DNA of 64,000 nucleotides from DASVEG01 sp035540495 (GCA_035540495.1 DATLGL010000027.1:1-64000); one strand, 5' to 3'. Shown: positions 8,358 to 16,834, counted from the stretch's first letter. The notes: generated by a model not told the origin, from the letters alone. A program made the numbers and translations.

Positions 8358-11314
8358 GCTCGCGACGCTCCGACCCTCACGACGTACGAGAGGCGGTAGG
8401 TCCCACGACCGACGCGGTACGGGGCCAGCGTGTCGGGGCCCACGGCGCCGCTGCCGACACCGCGATGCGCCACGTCGAGCCACACGTAGGTCTCCGCTCT
8501 TGGCACGAGGTCGACGGTGTGCGCGGCCTCGTGGAGGTCGTCGTCGGTGAAGTGGGACACCGTCACCTCGGCGGCGTCCGGCTCGAGGAGCTCGATCATC
8601 ACGTCGTCGACCCGCTCTCCCGTCAGACGGAGCCACCTCACGCCGGTGCGGTTGCCGGTCGCCTGCGGGTGGACGTACATCACCGGCCAGTCGTCGACGG
8701 CGGACGTCCACCTACCGAACGCCGCGGACGCACGGCGGTCGCGGTAGTTCTCGTGCGGTCCGTTGCCGAGCCACTCGGTCTCCTCGTAGCCGGCGACCAG
8801 AGCGAGGCGAACGCCGACCCGGGGCAGGTCGTCGAGCTCGGGTGGGATCGCGATCACGTGGTCGAACAGCAGGCCTCCGTCCACCTCCGTCTCAGTCGTG
8901 TCGACCTGCACACCGAGGCCGTCGAGGTCGGGTGCGCGCAGGTTCCACCCGTCCCACTTCGCAGCGGGCGGGGGCGTGGCGAAGCGGTCGTTGTCCGTCG
9001 GCGCCCGCCACAGCGACACCGCTGGCCACTCCGCGAGCACCTCCCCGACCTGCGCCCCATCCCGGTCCGTCACCTGGTCCGTAACGGCCCCCGGTCGATT
9101 CGACGTCACAGAACGGTGGGCGGACGACGGGGCCGAGGTGGCGAGGAACTGCTCCCACGCCACCTCGTGTCCGGCTGCGACCCACGGCAGATCGTCCGTC
9201 GTGAGGAAGCGGATGGTGACATGGGCCTGCTGACCGTCGGCGACCGATGGCGGCGCGAACGGCAGGACGACCGTGGTCGAGTCGCCAGGGCCGATCGACA
9301 GCGGGTCGAGCGAGCCCTCTTCCACGATCTCGCCGTCGACGGCCAGCTCCCACACCGGGCGCAGCCACGAGAGGTCGACGAAGTCGGTCTTCGCCGTCAC
9401 CCGAAGCCGGCCACGAGCCACGTCGACGTCCTCGATCGCGATCGGCTGGACGACCTTCTTGTACTCCAGCAGCGCCGGATGCGGCGTGCGATCGGGGAAG
9501 ACGAGGCCGTTGATGCAGAACTCCCGGTCGTTCGGCTCGTCACCGAAGTCACCGCCGAACGCCCAGTACTCGCGGCCGTCGTCGGTCTCCTTGACGAGAC
9601 CCTGGTCGACCCAGTCCCAGATGCATCCACCCTGGAGTCCGGGATAGGTCTCGATGACGCGCCAGTAGTCGTCGAGGCTGCCGCAGCTGTTGCCCATCGC
9701 GTGCGCGTACTCGCACATGATCAGCGGTCCGGTAGGGGTTTCGGTGGTTGCCCAGTGCACGAGCTCGTCGATCGACGGGTACATCGGCGCCGCGATGTCC
9801 GAGTCGACGCGTCGCTCGCGCCACGTGTCGGCGGGCCGGATCGGAAGCCCGTCGACGCGGGCCGCCAGCTCCTGCTCGTAGGCGCCGCTCTCGTACTGGA
9901 CAGGACGCGTGCGGTCCCAGGAACGGAGCCAGGTCGCGGCGGCGTCGAGGACCGGTGACGCACCGGATTCGTTCCCGAGCGACCACACGAGAACCGACGG
10001 ATGGTTGCGGTCTCGATGGGCCATGCGGGTGATCCGCTCGAGGATCGCCGGTGCCCATCGCGGATCCTTCGTCGCCGAGCGGAGGTACGCGTGGCTCTCG
10101 AGGTTCGCCTCGTCGATCACGTACAGCCCGTACTCGTCGCACAGCTCGTACCAGTGCTCGTCGTTCGGGTAGTGCGACGTGCGGACGGTGTTGATGTTGT
10201 GCCGCTTCATGAGCAGCACGTCCTGCAGCATCGACTCCTGCGTGACGGCCTTGCCCCTGCGCTCGTCGTGCTCGTGGCGGTTCACGCCTTTGACGAGCAC
10301 GGCGCGCCCGTTGACGAGAAGCTCGTGGCCGCGAACCTCGACGCGGCGGAACCCGATGCGCAACGACATCTGGTCGCGGATCGTCCCCGCGTCGTCGACG
10401 AGCTCGACGGCGACGTCGTGGAGAACCGGGGTCTCGGCCGACCAGGCATCGACGACGCCGGCGTCGACGTGGAGCCGCGCCGACCGACCGTCGACGCGGG
10501 CGACGGTCACCCACGTCTTCGTCGGGTGCTCCCCGAAGACCTCCGCCTCGACCGGCTCGGGTGTGATCGACGGTGCGACGAGACGCGCCCGCCAACCTCT
10601 CGGCAGGTACCCCGGCGCCGCGACCCGCACCGACACGTCGAGCGTGCCGAGGCCGGTGTCGGGATCGCGGTCGGCCACGACGCCGACGTCCTCGAGGTGG
10701 ACCGCAGGGCGCGCCTCGAGCCACACGCTGCGGGAGATGCCGCCGTGGTGCCAGTGGTCCTGGTCTTCCAGGTACGTGGCATCGCTCCACCGCACGACCG
10801 TGAGCGCGATGTCGCACGAGTGGCCGGGTCGCACGTGCTCGGTCACGTCGAACTCGTGCGGGAGACGTGAGTCCTTGCCCATCCCGACCGGCACACCGTC
10901 GATGTGGACGTACAGGACCGACTCCGCGGCACCGACGTGGAGGACGACGCGGTCGCCCGCCCAGTCGCTCGGGATCTCGAGCCGCCGCCGGTGCACACCC
11001 GTCGGGTTGTCGTGCGGAACCGTGGGCAGCGGCCCCCGAAAGGGCATCTGGACGTTTGTGTAGTGCGGGCGGTCGAAGCCTGCGACCGTCCAGTTCAGCG
11101 GCAGGTCGATCGTCGACCAGGAGGACGCGTCGCCGGCCAGGTCGTCGGTGGTGACGTCTTCCGGTCGATCACGCAGGACGAACTGCCAGGGGCCGTCGAG
11201 GTCGACGCGAGGGCGCCCGCTCTGGGCGGTCGCAGCGATCGGCAGCCGGTTGGAGGCAACGCTCTCCGGGCGCGCCCACGACCGGTAACCGAACGCGTCG
11301 AGCGGGCGGATCAC
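8354..11314 (-). CDS. lacZ: Glycoside hydrolase family 2 beta-galactosidase, LacZ-like
   Basis: 986 aa, close to LacZ (~1023). Sugar-binding jelly roll, Ig-like domain, TIM barrel, second Ig-like domain and a C-terminal beta-sandwich (Bgal_small_N-like, ~710-985) are recognisable. The acid/base Glu lies in LVWSLGNESGAS and the nucleophile Glu in PLIMCEYAHAMGNS; the metal-site residues of the HYPN and HEHDE segments are also present. No signal peptide. GTG start at 11314 overlaps the stop of the upstream PH-domain gene (GTGA). It probably releases galactose or a related sugar, feeding the kinase at the operon end. Confidence 0.93.
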   Translation of the reverse strand: MIRPLDAFGYRSWARPESVASNRLPIAATAQSGRPRVDLDGPWQFVLRDRPEDVTTDDLAGDASSWSTIDLPLNWTVAGFDRPHYTNVQMPFRGPLPTVPHDNPTGVHRRRLEIPSDWAGDRVVLHVGAAESVLYVHIDGVPVGMGKDSRLPHEFDVTEHVRPGHSCDIALTVVRWSDATYLEDQDHWHHGGISRSVWLEARPAVHLEDVGVVADRDPDTGLGTLDVSVRVAAPGYLPRGWRARLVAPSITPEPVEAEVFGEHPTKTWVTVARVDGRSARLHVDAGVVDAWSAETPVLHDVAVELVDDAGTIRDQMSLRIGFRRVEVRGHELLVNGRAVLVKGVNRHEHDERRGKAVTQESMLQDVLLMKRHNINTVRTSHYPNDEHWYELCDEYGLYVIDEANLESHAYLRSATKDPRWAPAILERITRMAHRDRNHPSVLVWSLGNESGASPVLDAAATWLRSWDRTRPVQYESGAYEQELAARVDGLPIRPADTWRERRVDSDIAAPMYPSIDELVHWATTETPTGPLIMCEYAHAMGNSCGSLDDYWRVIETYPGLQGGCIWDWVDQGLVKETDDGREYWAFGGDFGDEPNDREFCINGLVFPDRTPHPALLEYKKVVQPIAIEDVDVARGRLRVTAKTDFVDLSWLRPVWELAVDGEIVEEGSLDPLSIGPGDSTTVVLPFAPPSVADGQQAHVTIRFLTTDDLPWVAAGHEVAWEQFLATSAPSSAHRSVTSNRPGAVTDQVTDRDGAQVGEVLAEWPAVSLWRAPTDNDRFATPPPAAKWDGWNLRAPDLDGLGVQVDTTETEVDGGLLFDHVIAIPPELDDLPRVGVRLALVAGYEETEWLGNGPHENYRDRRASAAFGRWTSAVDDWPVMYVHPQATGNRTGVRWLRLTGERVDDVMIELLEPDAAEVTVSHFTDDDLHEAAHTVDLVPRAETYVWLDVAHRGVGSGAVGPDTLAPYRVGRGTYRLSYVVRVGASRA

Positions 11315-12699
11315 GCCGGCGGACCGTACTCTTCGCCCGCCGGCGGGCGATGGAGCCAGCGGTCGGGCGCGGCTGCGGCGCGCGCCGCTCGCGCATCTGT
11401 CACCAGCCGGTCGACGAGCGCGCGGGCGTCGAAGGCATCGCGATGGAGCCCGACCGCACGGACCGGTCCGGGCGAGACGTCGGCGAACACCGATGCCAGA
11501 CCGAGCCACCGCTGGAGCGGACCCTGCCGAAGGCGCACGCTCTGGAGTCGGGCGAGGGGCACGACGTCGGTCCGTTGGCCGAAGCGGCCCCTCCTGGTGA
11601 CGAAGACGCGCTCCGCCCCGTCGTCGCCGATCCCCGCGCCGAGGCGGCCCCCCTCGACGGGCGCGCGCCACCTCGCTCGCACCGGAGCGGGCGACAGCGG
11701 CACCGACCGCCAATCGACGCCGGGGAGCACCCGGTCGACCACGCCCTGGGCCGTCGCCGCCGACGCGACAGGAAGCAGGGTCGTGCTGCGCTCGGCCTGG
11801 TCGCCGCCCGCATATCCCGCCACCGTCGCAGCGACGCGCACCCATCCGAAGAGCCGCCAGACCAACGGCTCGCGCACGACGACGCCCTGGACCCGACCAG
11901 GTGGGACCGTCTGCGACCGCGTCTCGATCAGGCCTCGCCGGATGCGCAGCCCGTCGGGTGAATCGGCGAGCGTCGTCCCGTAGTTGCGGGTGAACGACGC
12001 CCATACCGGTCCTCCGAGCCCGAAGAGGATCGGTCCGACCGCGCCGAGGGCGATCGCGAACTCGCCCGTGACCACCCCGATCGCGAGCGCGATGGTGAAG
12101 ACGACGAGGAGCATGACCGCGGGACCCTCGAGCACGACCGCGGCGAGGAGCGTGCTCGACGGCGTCGTCGCGAGAACGACCTCCATCGCCTCCGGCGGCG
12201 CGGGATCGACGCTGACGTCGTCGCGCAGCCCGGCGGCGAGCACGAGCAGGTCGTTCCGCACCGCGCGCGCGGATTCGAGATCGAGGTACGCCAGCGGAGC
12301 GTCCGACGACTTACCGCCCGCCACCTCCAGCCGAAGCTCGGCGAGGCCCAGGGCGCGAGCGAGCAGGGGCTGCACGATGTCGACCGCCTGCAGCCGCGCG
12401 AGCGGGACCCGGCGCGATCGCTTGAACAGCACGCCGCTCTCGACGACGAGGTCGGGTCCGTCGAGACGGAACCGAGCGACGCGCCAAGAGAGCCAGTAGT
12501 ACATCGCGCCGACGACGACCGCCACGACCGCCAACACCCCGGTGACCGCGAGCCGCTGCGGCTCGAACCCGTCCTGAAGCCCGAGGGCGAGCACGGCGAC
12601 GAGCGGTTGCCAACCGCGCACGATCGGACTCGCAGGGTGGAGGCGACGCCACTCCTCACCGACGACGGCGACGACGGGCCCGTCGTCGTGGTCGGTCAC
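11311..12699 (-). CDS. PH-domain (DUF304, YdbT-like) membrane protein
   Basis: 462 aa. Three bacterial PH (DUF304/bPH2) repeats alternate with hydrophobic segments: TM regions near residues 46-66 and 190-235, repeat signatures RRVPLARLQAVDIVQPLLAR, QTVPPGRVQGVVV and TDVVPLARLQSVRLRQ. This is the YdbT half of a YdbS/YdbT-like pair; the partner is immediately upstream with a GTGA overlap at 12696-12699. The Bacillus pair is linked to resistance to antimicrobial compounds; here the role is unknown. Association with glycosidase genes downstream is unusual and may be only positional. Confidence 0.8.
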   Translation of the reverse strand: MTDHDDGPVVAVVGEEWRRLHPASPIVRGWQPLVAVLALGLQDGFEPQRLAVTGVLAVVAVVVGAMYYWLSWRVARFRLDGPDLVVESGVLFKRSRRVPLARLQAVDIVQPLLARALGLAELRLEVAGGKSSDAPLAYLDLESARAVRNDLLVLAAGLRDDVSVDPAPPEAMEVVLATTPSSTLLAAVVLEGPAVMLLVVFTIALAIGVVTGEFAIALGAVGPILFGLGGPVWASFTRNYGTTLADSPDGLRIRRGLIETRSQTVPPGRVQGVVVREPLVWRLFGWVRVAATVAGYAGGDQAERSTTLLPVASAATAQGVVDRVLPGVDWRSVPLSPAPVRARWRAPVEGGRLGAGIGDDGAERVFVTRRGRFGQRTDVVPLARLQSVRLRQGPLQRWLGLASVFADVSPGPVRAVGLHRDAFDARALVDRLVTDARAARAAAAPDRWLHRPPAGEEYGPPA

Positions 12700-13202
12700 A
12701 GACCCGCGCTGCGGGCCTGGCCGAGGGCCGCCAGACGATCCCGCAGGCGCGCCGCCTCCTCGGGCACCAGGCCGGGGATCGCGGCGTCGGTGACCGCGGC
12801 CGCGGTGTGGAGCTGGACGGTCGCGAGTCCGAACCGCCGCTCGAGCGGCCCACCGGTGACGTCGACGAACTGCATCCGGCCGTACGGCACGACGACGAGC
12901 TGACGGAACAGCACGCCGCGCTTGACGAGGAGGTCGTCGTCGCGTTCCGCGTACCCGATGGCTCGCCACTGCCGGTCGATCACCTGAACCAGCAGGGCGA
13001 GGACGACCGCGAAGACCGCGAGGGCGGCGAACGCGCCGGCCGCGCCACCGAAGATCGCCGCGACGGCAACGCCCCCGAGCACGACGGGCGACGAGACGGT
13101 GAACAGCAGGAGCCGGCGGGCCGACCCCAGCCGCGGCGACACGCCGGTCCACCCACCGGGCGGTGGCGCCCACACGTCGTCCGGGGCGCCGCTGGCGATC
13201 AC
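12696..13202 (-). CDS. PH-domain (DUF304, YdbS-like) membrane protein
   Basis: 168-aa protein with two hydrophobic helices (~30-72) followed by one bacterial PH/DUF304 domain (signature VVVPYGRMQFVDVTGGPLER). Typical YdbS architecture and length. GTG start at 13202. First gene of the minus-strand run that continues into ydbT-, lacZ-, GH3- and kinase-like genes; probably forms a membrane complex with the YdbT-like protein. Promoter would lie in the 22-base gap to the next upstream gene or inside that gene, so it may be co-transcribed with the coiled-coil gene upstream. Confidence 0.75.
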   Translation of the reverse strand: MIASGAPDDVWAPPPGGWTGVSPRLGSARRLLLFTVSSPVVLGGVAVAAIFGGAAGAFAALAVFAVVLALLVQVIDRQWRAIGYAERDDDLLVKRGVLFRQLVVVPYGRMQFVDVTGGPLERRFGLATVQLHTAAAVTDAAIPGLVPEEAARLRDRLAALGQARSAGL

Positions 13203-13224
13203 GCCGCGAGGCTAACGGCGACGC

Positions 13225-13953
13225 TCAGCCGGCTCTGCGACGGCCGGCGCCGGCGCCGGCGCCCCGGCCCCGTGCGACGGCACGGGGGCTGAGGTCGACG
13301 ACGCTCGAGACCTCCGCGGCGATGCGCAGCGCATCCTCGCGGGCGGCCTTGCGAAGTGCGGCGGCCTCCTCGGCGGCGGCCTCGATCATCCGGTCGACCT
13401 CCGCCGCGACCGACCGGTGGTGCAGCCGCGCCTGGCGGAGGATCGCTGCAGCCTCGGCCGCGGCGCGCTCGAGGGTCACCCTCCGACGGGCCACGTTGTC
13501 GGCCTGCATCGAGTCGACGGCTCGCTGGAGATCGACGACGATGCGCTCGACGTCGGCCTCGAACGTCGCCCGCTCCGCCTCGACGATCCCGCGAGCACGG
13601 TCGAGGGCTTCACGTGCGGCCGACACCAGCGCATCCGCCTCCGCCGCCGCCTCCTCCCGCACCCGCGTCGCCTCCTGCCGAGCGCCGTCGAGGATCTCCT
13701 CGACCGCCCGTTGCGCGGAGGAGGTCGTCGAGCGGACCGAGGCCATCATGTCCTCGGCCTCGCGCCGGACGCTCGACTGCATCGCGACCGCCTCGCGCAG
13801 CGAACGCTCGATCTCGTCGCCGACCTGTGCCGCGAGCGCGCCAGCGTCGGCGACCCCTTCGCGACGGGCGTCCTCCGCGACTCGGAAGGCATCTCGCAGC
13901 ACCCGCGCCACCGCCGACCCCAAGCGATCGAAGTCGTCCTCGCCCACGCTCAT
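13225..13953 (-). CDS. Ala/Glu/Arg-rich coiled-coil protein, DivIVA-like
   Basis: 242 aa, almost entirely heptad-repeating Ala/Glu/Arg helix from ~10 to 225 and a Gly/Arg tail. It has no signal peptide or membrane segment. The pattern resembles DivIVA/Wag31 or ATP-synthase-b-like helical proteins, but no conserved motif fixes a family, so composition may mislead. ATG 13953 follows GAGGACG. It is divergent from kaiB, with 95 bases between starts, so the two transcripts may share regulation. A scaffold or cytoskeletal role is possible; I do not assign one. Confidence 0.55.
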   Translation of the reverse strand: MSVGEDDFDRLGSAVARVLRDAFRVAEDARREGVADAGALAAQVGDEIERSLREAVAMQSSVRREAEDMMASVRSTTSSAQRAVEEILDGARQEATRVREEAAAEADALVSAAREALDRARGIVEAERATFEADVERIVVDLQRAVDSMQADNVARRRVTLERAAAEAAAILRQARLHHRSVAAEVDRMIEAAAEEAAALRKAAREDALRIAAEVSSVVDLSPRAVARGRGAGAGAGRRRAG

Positions 13954-14048
13954 CGCCCGTCCTCCTCGTCTGCAGGCGAGGGTAACGACCGGCTGCGGCG
14001 AGAACGCGGATGGCAGAAGCTGCGATCGGCGTGACAACCTGAACCGCC

Positions 14049-14357
14049 TTGGAGTCGACGGATCCCGCCTCGCCACCTCATGTCGTGCTCCGGCTGTTCG
14101 TCGCCGGTTCTTCGCCGCGCTCGCAGGCTGCCGTGGCCCGTGTGCAGGCGCTGCAGGCGCAGGATTCCGAGCGCTTCCGGGTAGACATCGTCGACGTGCT
14201 GCAGCGACCGGACGTGGCCGACCAGCACGGCATCCTCGCCACGCCGACGCTGGTCCGGGTGGAGCCCCAGCCGGAGTACCGGATCATCGGCGATCTCTCC
14301 CGCGGCGACGACCTCCTCTCCTACCTGCTGCCCGACACCGTGAGCCAGACGCCGTGA
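14049..14357 (+). CDS. kaiB: KaiB-family circadian clock/timer protein
   Basis: 102 aa, the size of cyanobacterial KaiB (102-108). Conserved blocks line up: LRLFVAGSSPRS (14-25), DIVDVLQRP (46-54), GILATPTL (61-68) and RIIGDLS (78-84). In cyanobacteria this thioredoxin-like protein switches fold and binds the KaiC CI ring. TTG at 14049 is used because it is the only start leaving the first strand intact. Its stop overlaps the kaiC GTG (GTGA at 14354-14357), so KaiB and KaiC are coupled in translation. Confidence 0.92.
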   Translation: MESTDPASPPHVVLRLFVAGSSPRSQAAVARVQALQAQDSERFRVDIVDVLQRPDVADQHGILATPTLVRVEPQPEYRIIGDLSRGDDLLSYLLPDTVSQTP

Positions 14358-15835
14358 GCGACTCGTTCCCCCCGCCGTCGTTCATCGACAAGCTCCCCAG
14401 CGGGATGCCGGGCGTCGACCTCGTCACCCACGGCGGGTTGCCCAAGGCACGCACGACGCTCGTCTCCGGCACGGCGGGCAGCGCCAAGACCGTCTTCGCC
14501 GTGCACTTCCTCGCAGCGGGAGCGGCGTCCGGCGAACCGGGCGTCTTCGTGACGCTGGAAGAGGCGCCCGACGATCTGCGGGCCCACGCGCGGTCGCTCG
14601 GCTTCGACATCGCGGAGCTCGAGAAACGGGGCCTCTGGCGCTTCGTCGACGCGGCCCCGAACCCGGCGATCGAGGCGCAGGTCTTCGGTGACTACGACCT
14701 CGCCGCGCTGCTCGCTCGGGTGCGTCACGCCGTGCAGGACGTCGGCGCGACCCGTGTCGCGGTCGACTCGGTCGGCGGGCTCTTCGCGCAGGTTCCCGAC
14801 GAGCACCTCATCCGCGGTGAGCTGCACCGACTCGCGGCGTCGTTGCGGGGCATGGGTGTCACCTCGGTGCTGACGTGCGAGCGCCCGGGCGAGTACGGCG
14901 ACGCCGGCATGTTCGGCGTCGAAGACTTCGTCGCCGACAACGTGCTCGTCCTCCGCAACGTCCTGGAAGACGGACAACGCCGCCGCACCCTCGAGGTCTT
15001 GAAGATGCGGGGCACGAGCCACCAGCGAGGCGAGTACCCGTTCAGCGTCATCTCGGGCGAGGGGCTCACGGTCCTCCCGCTGACGGCGATCGACATCCGG
15101 CAGCGGTCGACCGACGAACGGATTTCGAGCGGCATCGACACCCTCGACGACATGTGCAACGGGGGTTGGTTCCGGGACTCGATGGTGCTCGTGTCCGGCC
15201 CGACCGGCGCTGGCAAGACGCTCACCGCGACGCACTTCCTCGCCGGGGGCATCGCCGCGGGCGAGCGCTGCCTCTCGTTCTCGTTCGAAGAGAGCCGCGA
15301 GCAGCTGCATCGCAACGCCCGCGGATGGGGCATCGACTTCTCCGAGGCCGAGACCGGGGGCCTGCTGCGCATCCACTCCGCCTTCCCGGAGTCGGCCGGA
15401 CTCGAGGATCACCTCATCCGGATGAAGAACCTGATCGACGAGTACCGCCCGCAGCGCATCACCGTCGACTCGTTGTCGGCCCTCGAGCGGGGGGCGACGG
15501 CGAAGGCGTTCCGCGAGTTCGTCATCGGGCTGTCGGCGTACATCAAGCAGGAGGAGATCGCCGGGCTCTTCACGGTCACGACGTCCGACCTGTCGGGCGG
15601 GACGACCATCACCGATTCGCACATCTCGACGATCACCGACGTCGTTCTCCTCCTCCGCTACATCGAAGGCGAGAGCGAGATCCGCCGCGCCCTCACCGTC
15701 TTGAAGATGCGCGGCAGCGCCCACGACAAGTCGGTTCGGGAGTTCGTCATCAGCAGCGACGGCATCCGGATCGAACGACCGATCTCGCAGCTGCGCGGCT
15801 TCCTCACGGGCGACCTGTCGACCCCGAGCGCGTGA
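14354..15835 (+). CDS. kaiC: KaiC-family clock ATPase/autokinase, two RecA domains
   Basis: 493 aa (cyanobacterial KaiC 519). CI domain: Walker A GTAGSAKT (39-46) and catalytic pair Glu69-Glu70 in VTLEEAP. CII: Walker A GPTGAGKT (282-289), Glu312-Glu313 in FSFEESRE. The phosphorylation segment TDSHISTITD is intact: Thr420, Ser425 and Thr426 match T426, S431 and T432 of Synechococcus. CI and CII linkers (RGTSHQRGEYPF, MRGSAHDKSVREF) are also conserved. The C-terminus ends about 25 residues early, removing most of the KaiA-binding tail, and no kaiA is in the window. CI Walker A has Ala44 where Gly is usual. Predicted to form hexamers with ATPase and autokinase activity. Confidence 0.95.
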   Translation: MSDSFPPPSFIDKLPSGMPGVDLVTHGGLPKARTTLVSGTAGSAKTVFAVHFLAAGAASGEPGVFVTLEEAPDDLRAHARSLGFDIAELEKRGLWRFVDAAPNPAIEAQVFGDYDLAALLARVRHAVQDVGATRVAVDSVGGLFAQVPDEHLIRGELHRLAASLRGMGVTSVLTCERPGEYGDAGMFGVEDFVADNVLVLRNVLEDGQRRRTLEVLKMRGTSHQRGEYPFSVISGEGLTVLPLTAIDIRQRSTDERISSGIDTLDDMCNGGWFRDSMVLVSGPTGAGKTLTATHFLAGGIAAGERCLSFSFEESREQLHRNARGWGIDFSEAETGGLLRIHSAFPESAGLEDHLIRMKNLIDEYRPQRITVDSLSALERGATAKAFREFVIGLSAYIKQEEIAGLFTVTTSDLSGGTTITDSHISTITDVVLLLRYIEGESEIRRALTVLKMRGSAHDKSVREFVISSDGIRIERPISQLRGFLTGDLSTPSA

Positions 15836-15842
15836 TCATGCG

Positions 15843-16784
15843 ATGAGAACCCACGCCGGCCGCTTCGACTCGATCTCGCTCGAACCCGTGCTCGACAGCG
15901 CGAGCGCGGCGCGGCGCTTCGTGCGCGACCGCCTGCAGGCCTGGGGTGCAGACGACCTCGTCGACGACACCCTCCTCGCGGTGAGCGAGCTGACGACCAA
16001 CGCCATCATCCATGCCCGCTCCGCGATCGTCGTTGCGATCACCCTCGACGAGCACCGGCTTCGCGTCGAGGTCCGTGATCACTCGGCCCGTCCGGTCCTC
16101 CTCGACTCGATGGTCGCCTCGGTGGTCGACGACCGCATCGTCGAACCGGCCGAGATCCGCGGCGACCTGACGGACGAGACGACGACGGGCCGCGGGCTGT
16201 TCATCGTGGCGGCCGTCGCCAGCGCAGTGGGCGAGCAGCTCGACGGCTCGGGCAAGACCGTGTGGTTCGAGATCGAGCGCGACGACCGGTCGGCTGATGG
16301 CGCGGCATCGGGGCCGATGGTCGTCCAGGCGCGCGCCCTCGAACGCGACGAGCAGGTCGTTGCGGTGAAGCTGGCCGGGCTGCCGACCGCATTGATCGTC
16401 GCGGCCGACGAGCACCTCGACGATCTCCTCCGCGAGCTCCCGCTGGTGCGTGGTGACGGCGAGTCGGAAGCCCAGGCGTTGCTCGACTGCGCATGGGCGG
16501 TCTGGTCGGGCCACCCGGCGCTCGAGCGGATCGCCGACACCGCCCGGCTGGCGCACTCGCGCGGCCGCGACCGCGTCGACGTCGCACTCGAGCTCTCCGT
16601 GACCGCGGCCGACGACGTCGAGAAGCTGCACGAGCTCGCCATCGACGCGCAACGGCTGTGCGAACAAGGCCTCGTGCTGACGTTGCCTGCGCCGCAGTCG
16701 GTCGTCGACCTGTGGCGGTGGCTGTCGGCGGAGCTCCGGCGGCAGCTCGTCGACGGCGCGGCGCCGCAGCTCTATCCGGCCTGA
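15843..16784 (+). CDS. HATPase-domain (RsbW/SpoIIAB-like) protein linked to KaiBC
   Basis: 313 aa, seven bases after kaiC. Residues ~10-145 are a GHKL ATPase of the anti-sigma/serine kinase class: N box ELTTNAIIHA with Asn53, G1 motif EVRDHS with Asp79, G2 motif TTGRGLFIV (115-122). Unlike RsbW (~150 aa) it has a further ~165 residues, Ala/Leu-rich and mostly helical, that I do not recognise. No phosphoacceptor His or membrane segment is seen, so it is not an ordinary sensor kinase. Context suggests it reads or transmits the KaiBC state to a partner such as a sigma factor or STAS antagonist; this is inference. Confidence 0.8.
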   Translation: MRTHAGRFDSISLEPVLDSASAARRFVRDRLQAWGADDLVDDTLLAVSELTTNAIIHARSAIVVAITLDEHRLRVEVRDHSARPVLLDSMVASVVDDRIVEPAEIRGDLTDETTTGRGLFIVAAVASAVGEQLDGSGKTVWFEIERDDRSADGAASGPMVVQARALERDEQVVAVKLAGLPTALIVAADEHLDDLLRELPLVRGDGESEAQALLDCAWAVWSGHPALERIADTARLAHSRGRDRVDVALELSVTAADDVEKLHELAIDAQRLCEQGLVLTLPAPQSVVDLWRWLSAELRRQLVDGAAPQLYPA

Positions 16785-16804
16785 ACGACGAGCAGGTGTG
16801 CGCG

Positions 16805-16824
16805 CCTACCTACCGGTAGGTAGG
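16805..16824. promoter_or_regulatory. Perfect 20-bp palindrome upstream of the desaturase gene
   Basis: Half-site CCTACCTACC followed directly by its exact reverse complement, ending 10 bases before the desaturase ATG. This size and symmetry fit a dimeric repressor operator, most likely TetR-type, overlapping the transcription or translation start. No cognate regulator is adjacent. Confidence 0.75.
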
Positions 16825-16834
16825 CTGTAGGGCA

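Noticed and set aside
5634..8399. 921-codon frame antisense to the GH3 gene
   Set aside because: Exactly mirrors the third-position GC pattern of the GH3 and kinase genes, which have complete catalytic motifs.
14049..15835. Possible kaiA hidden beside kaiBC
   Set aside because: Read both strands around the cassette; no KaiA-like response-receiver/helical-bundle sequence is present.
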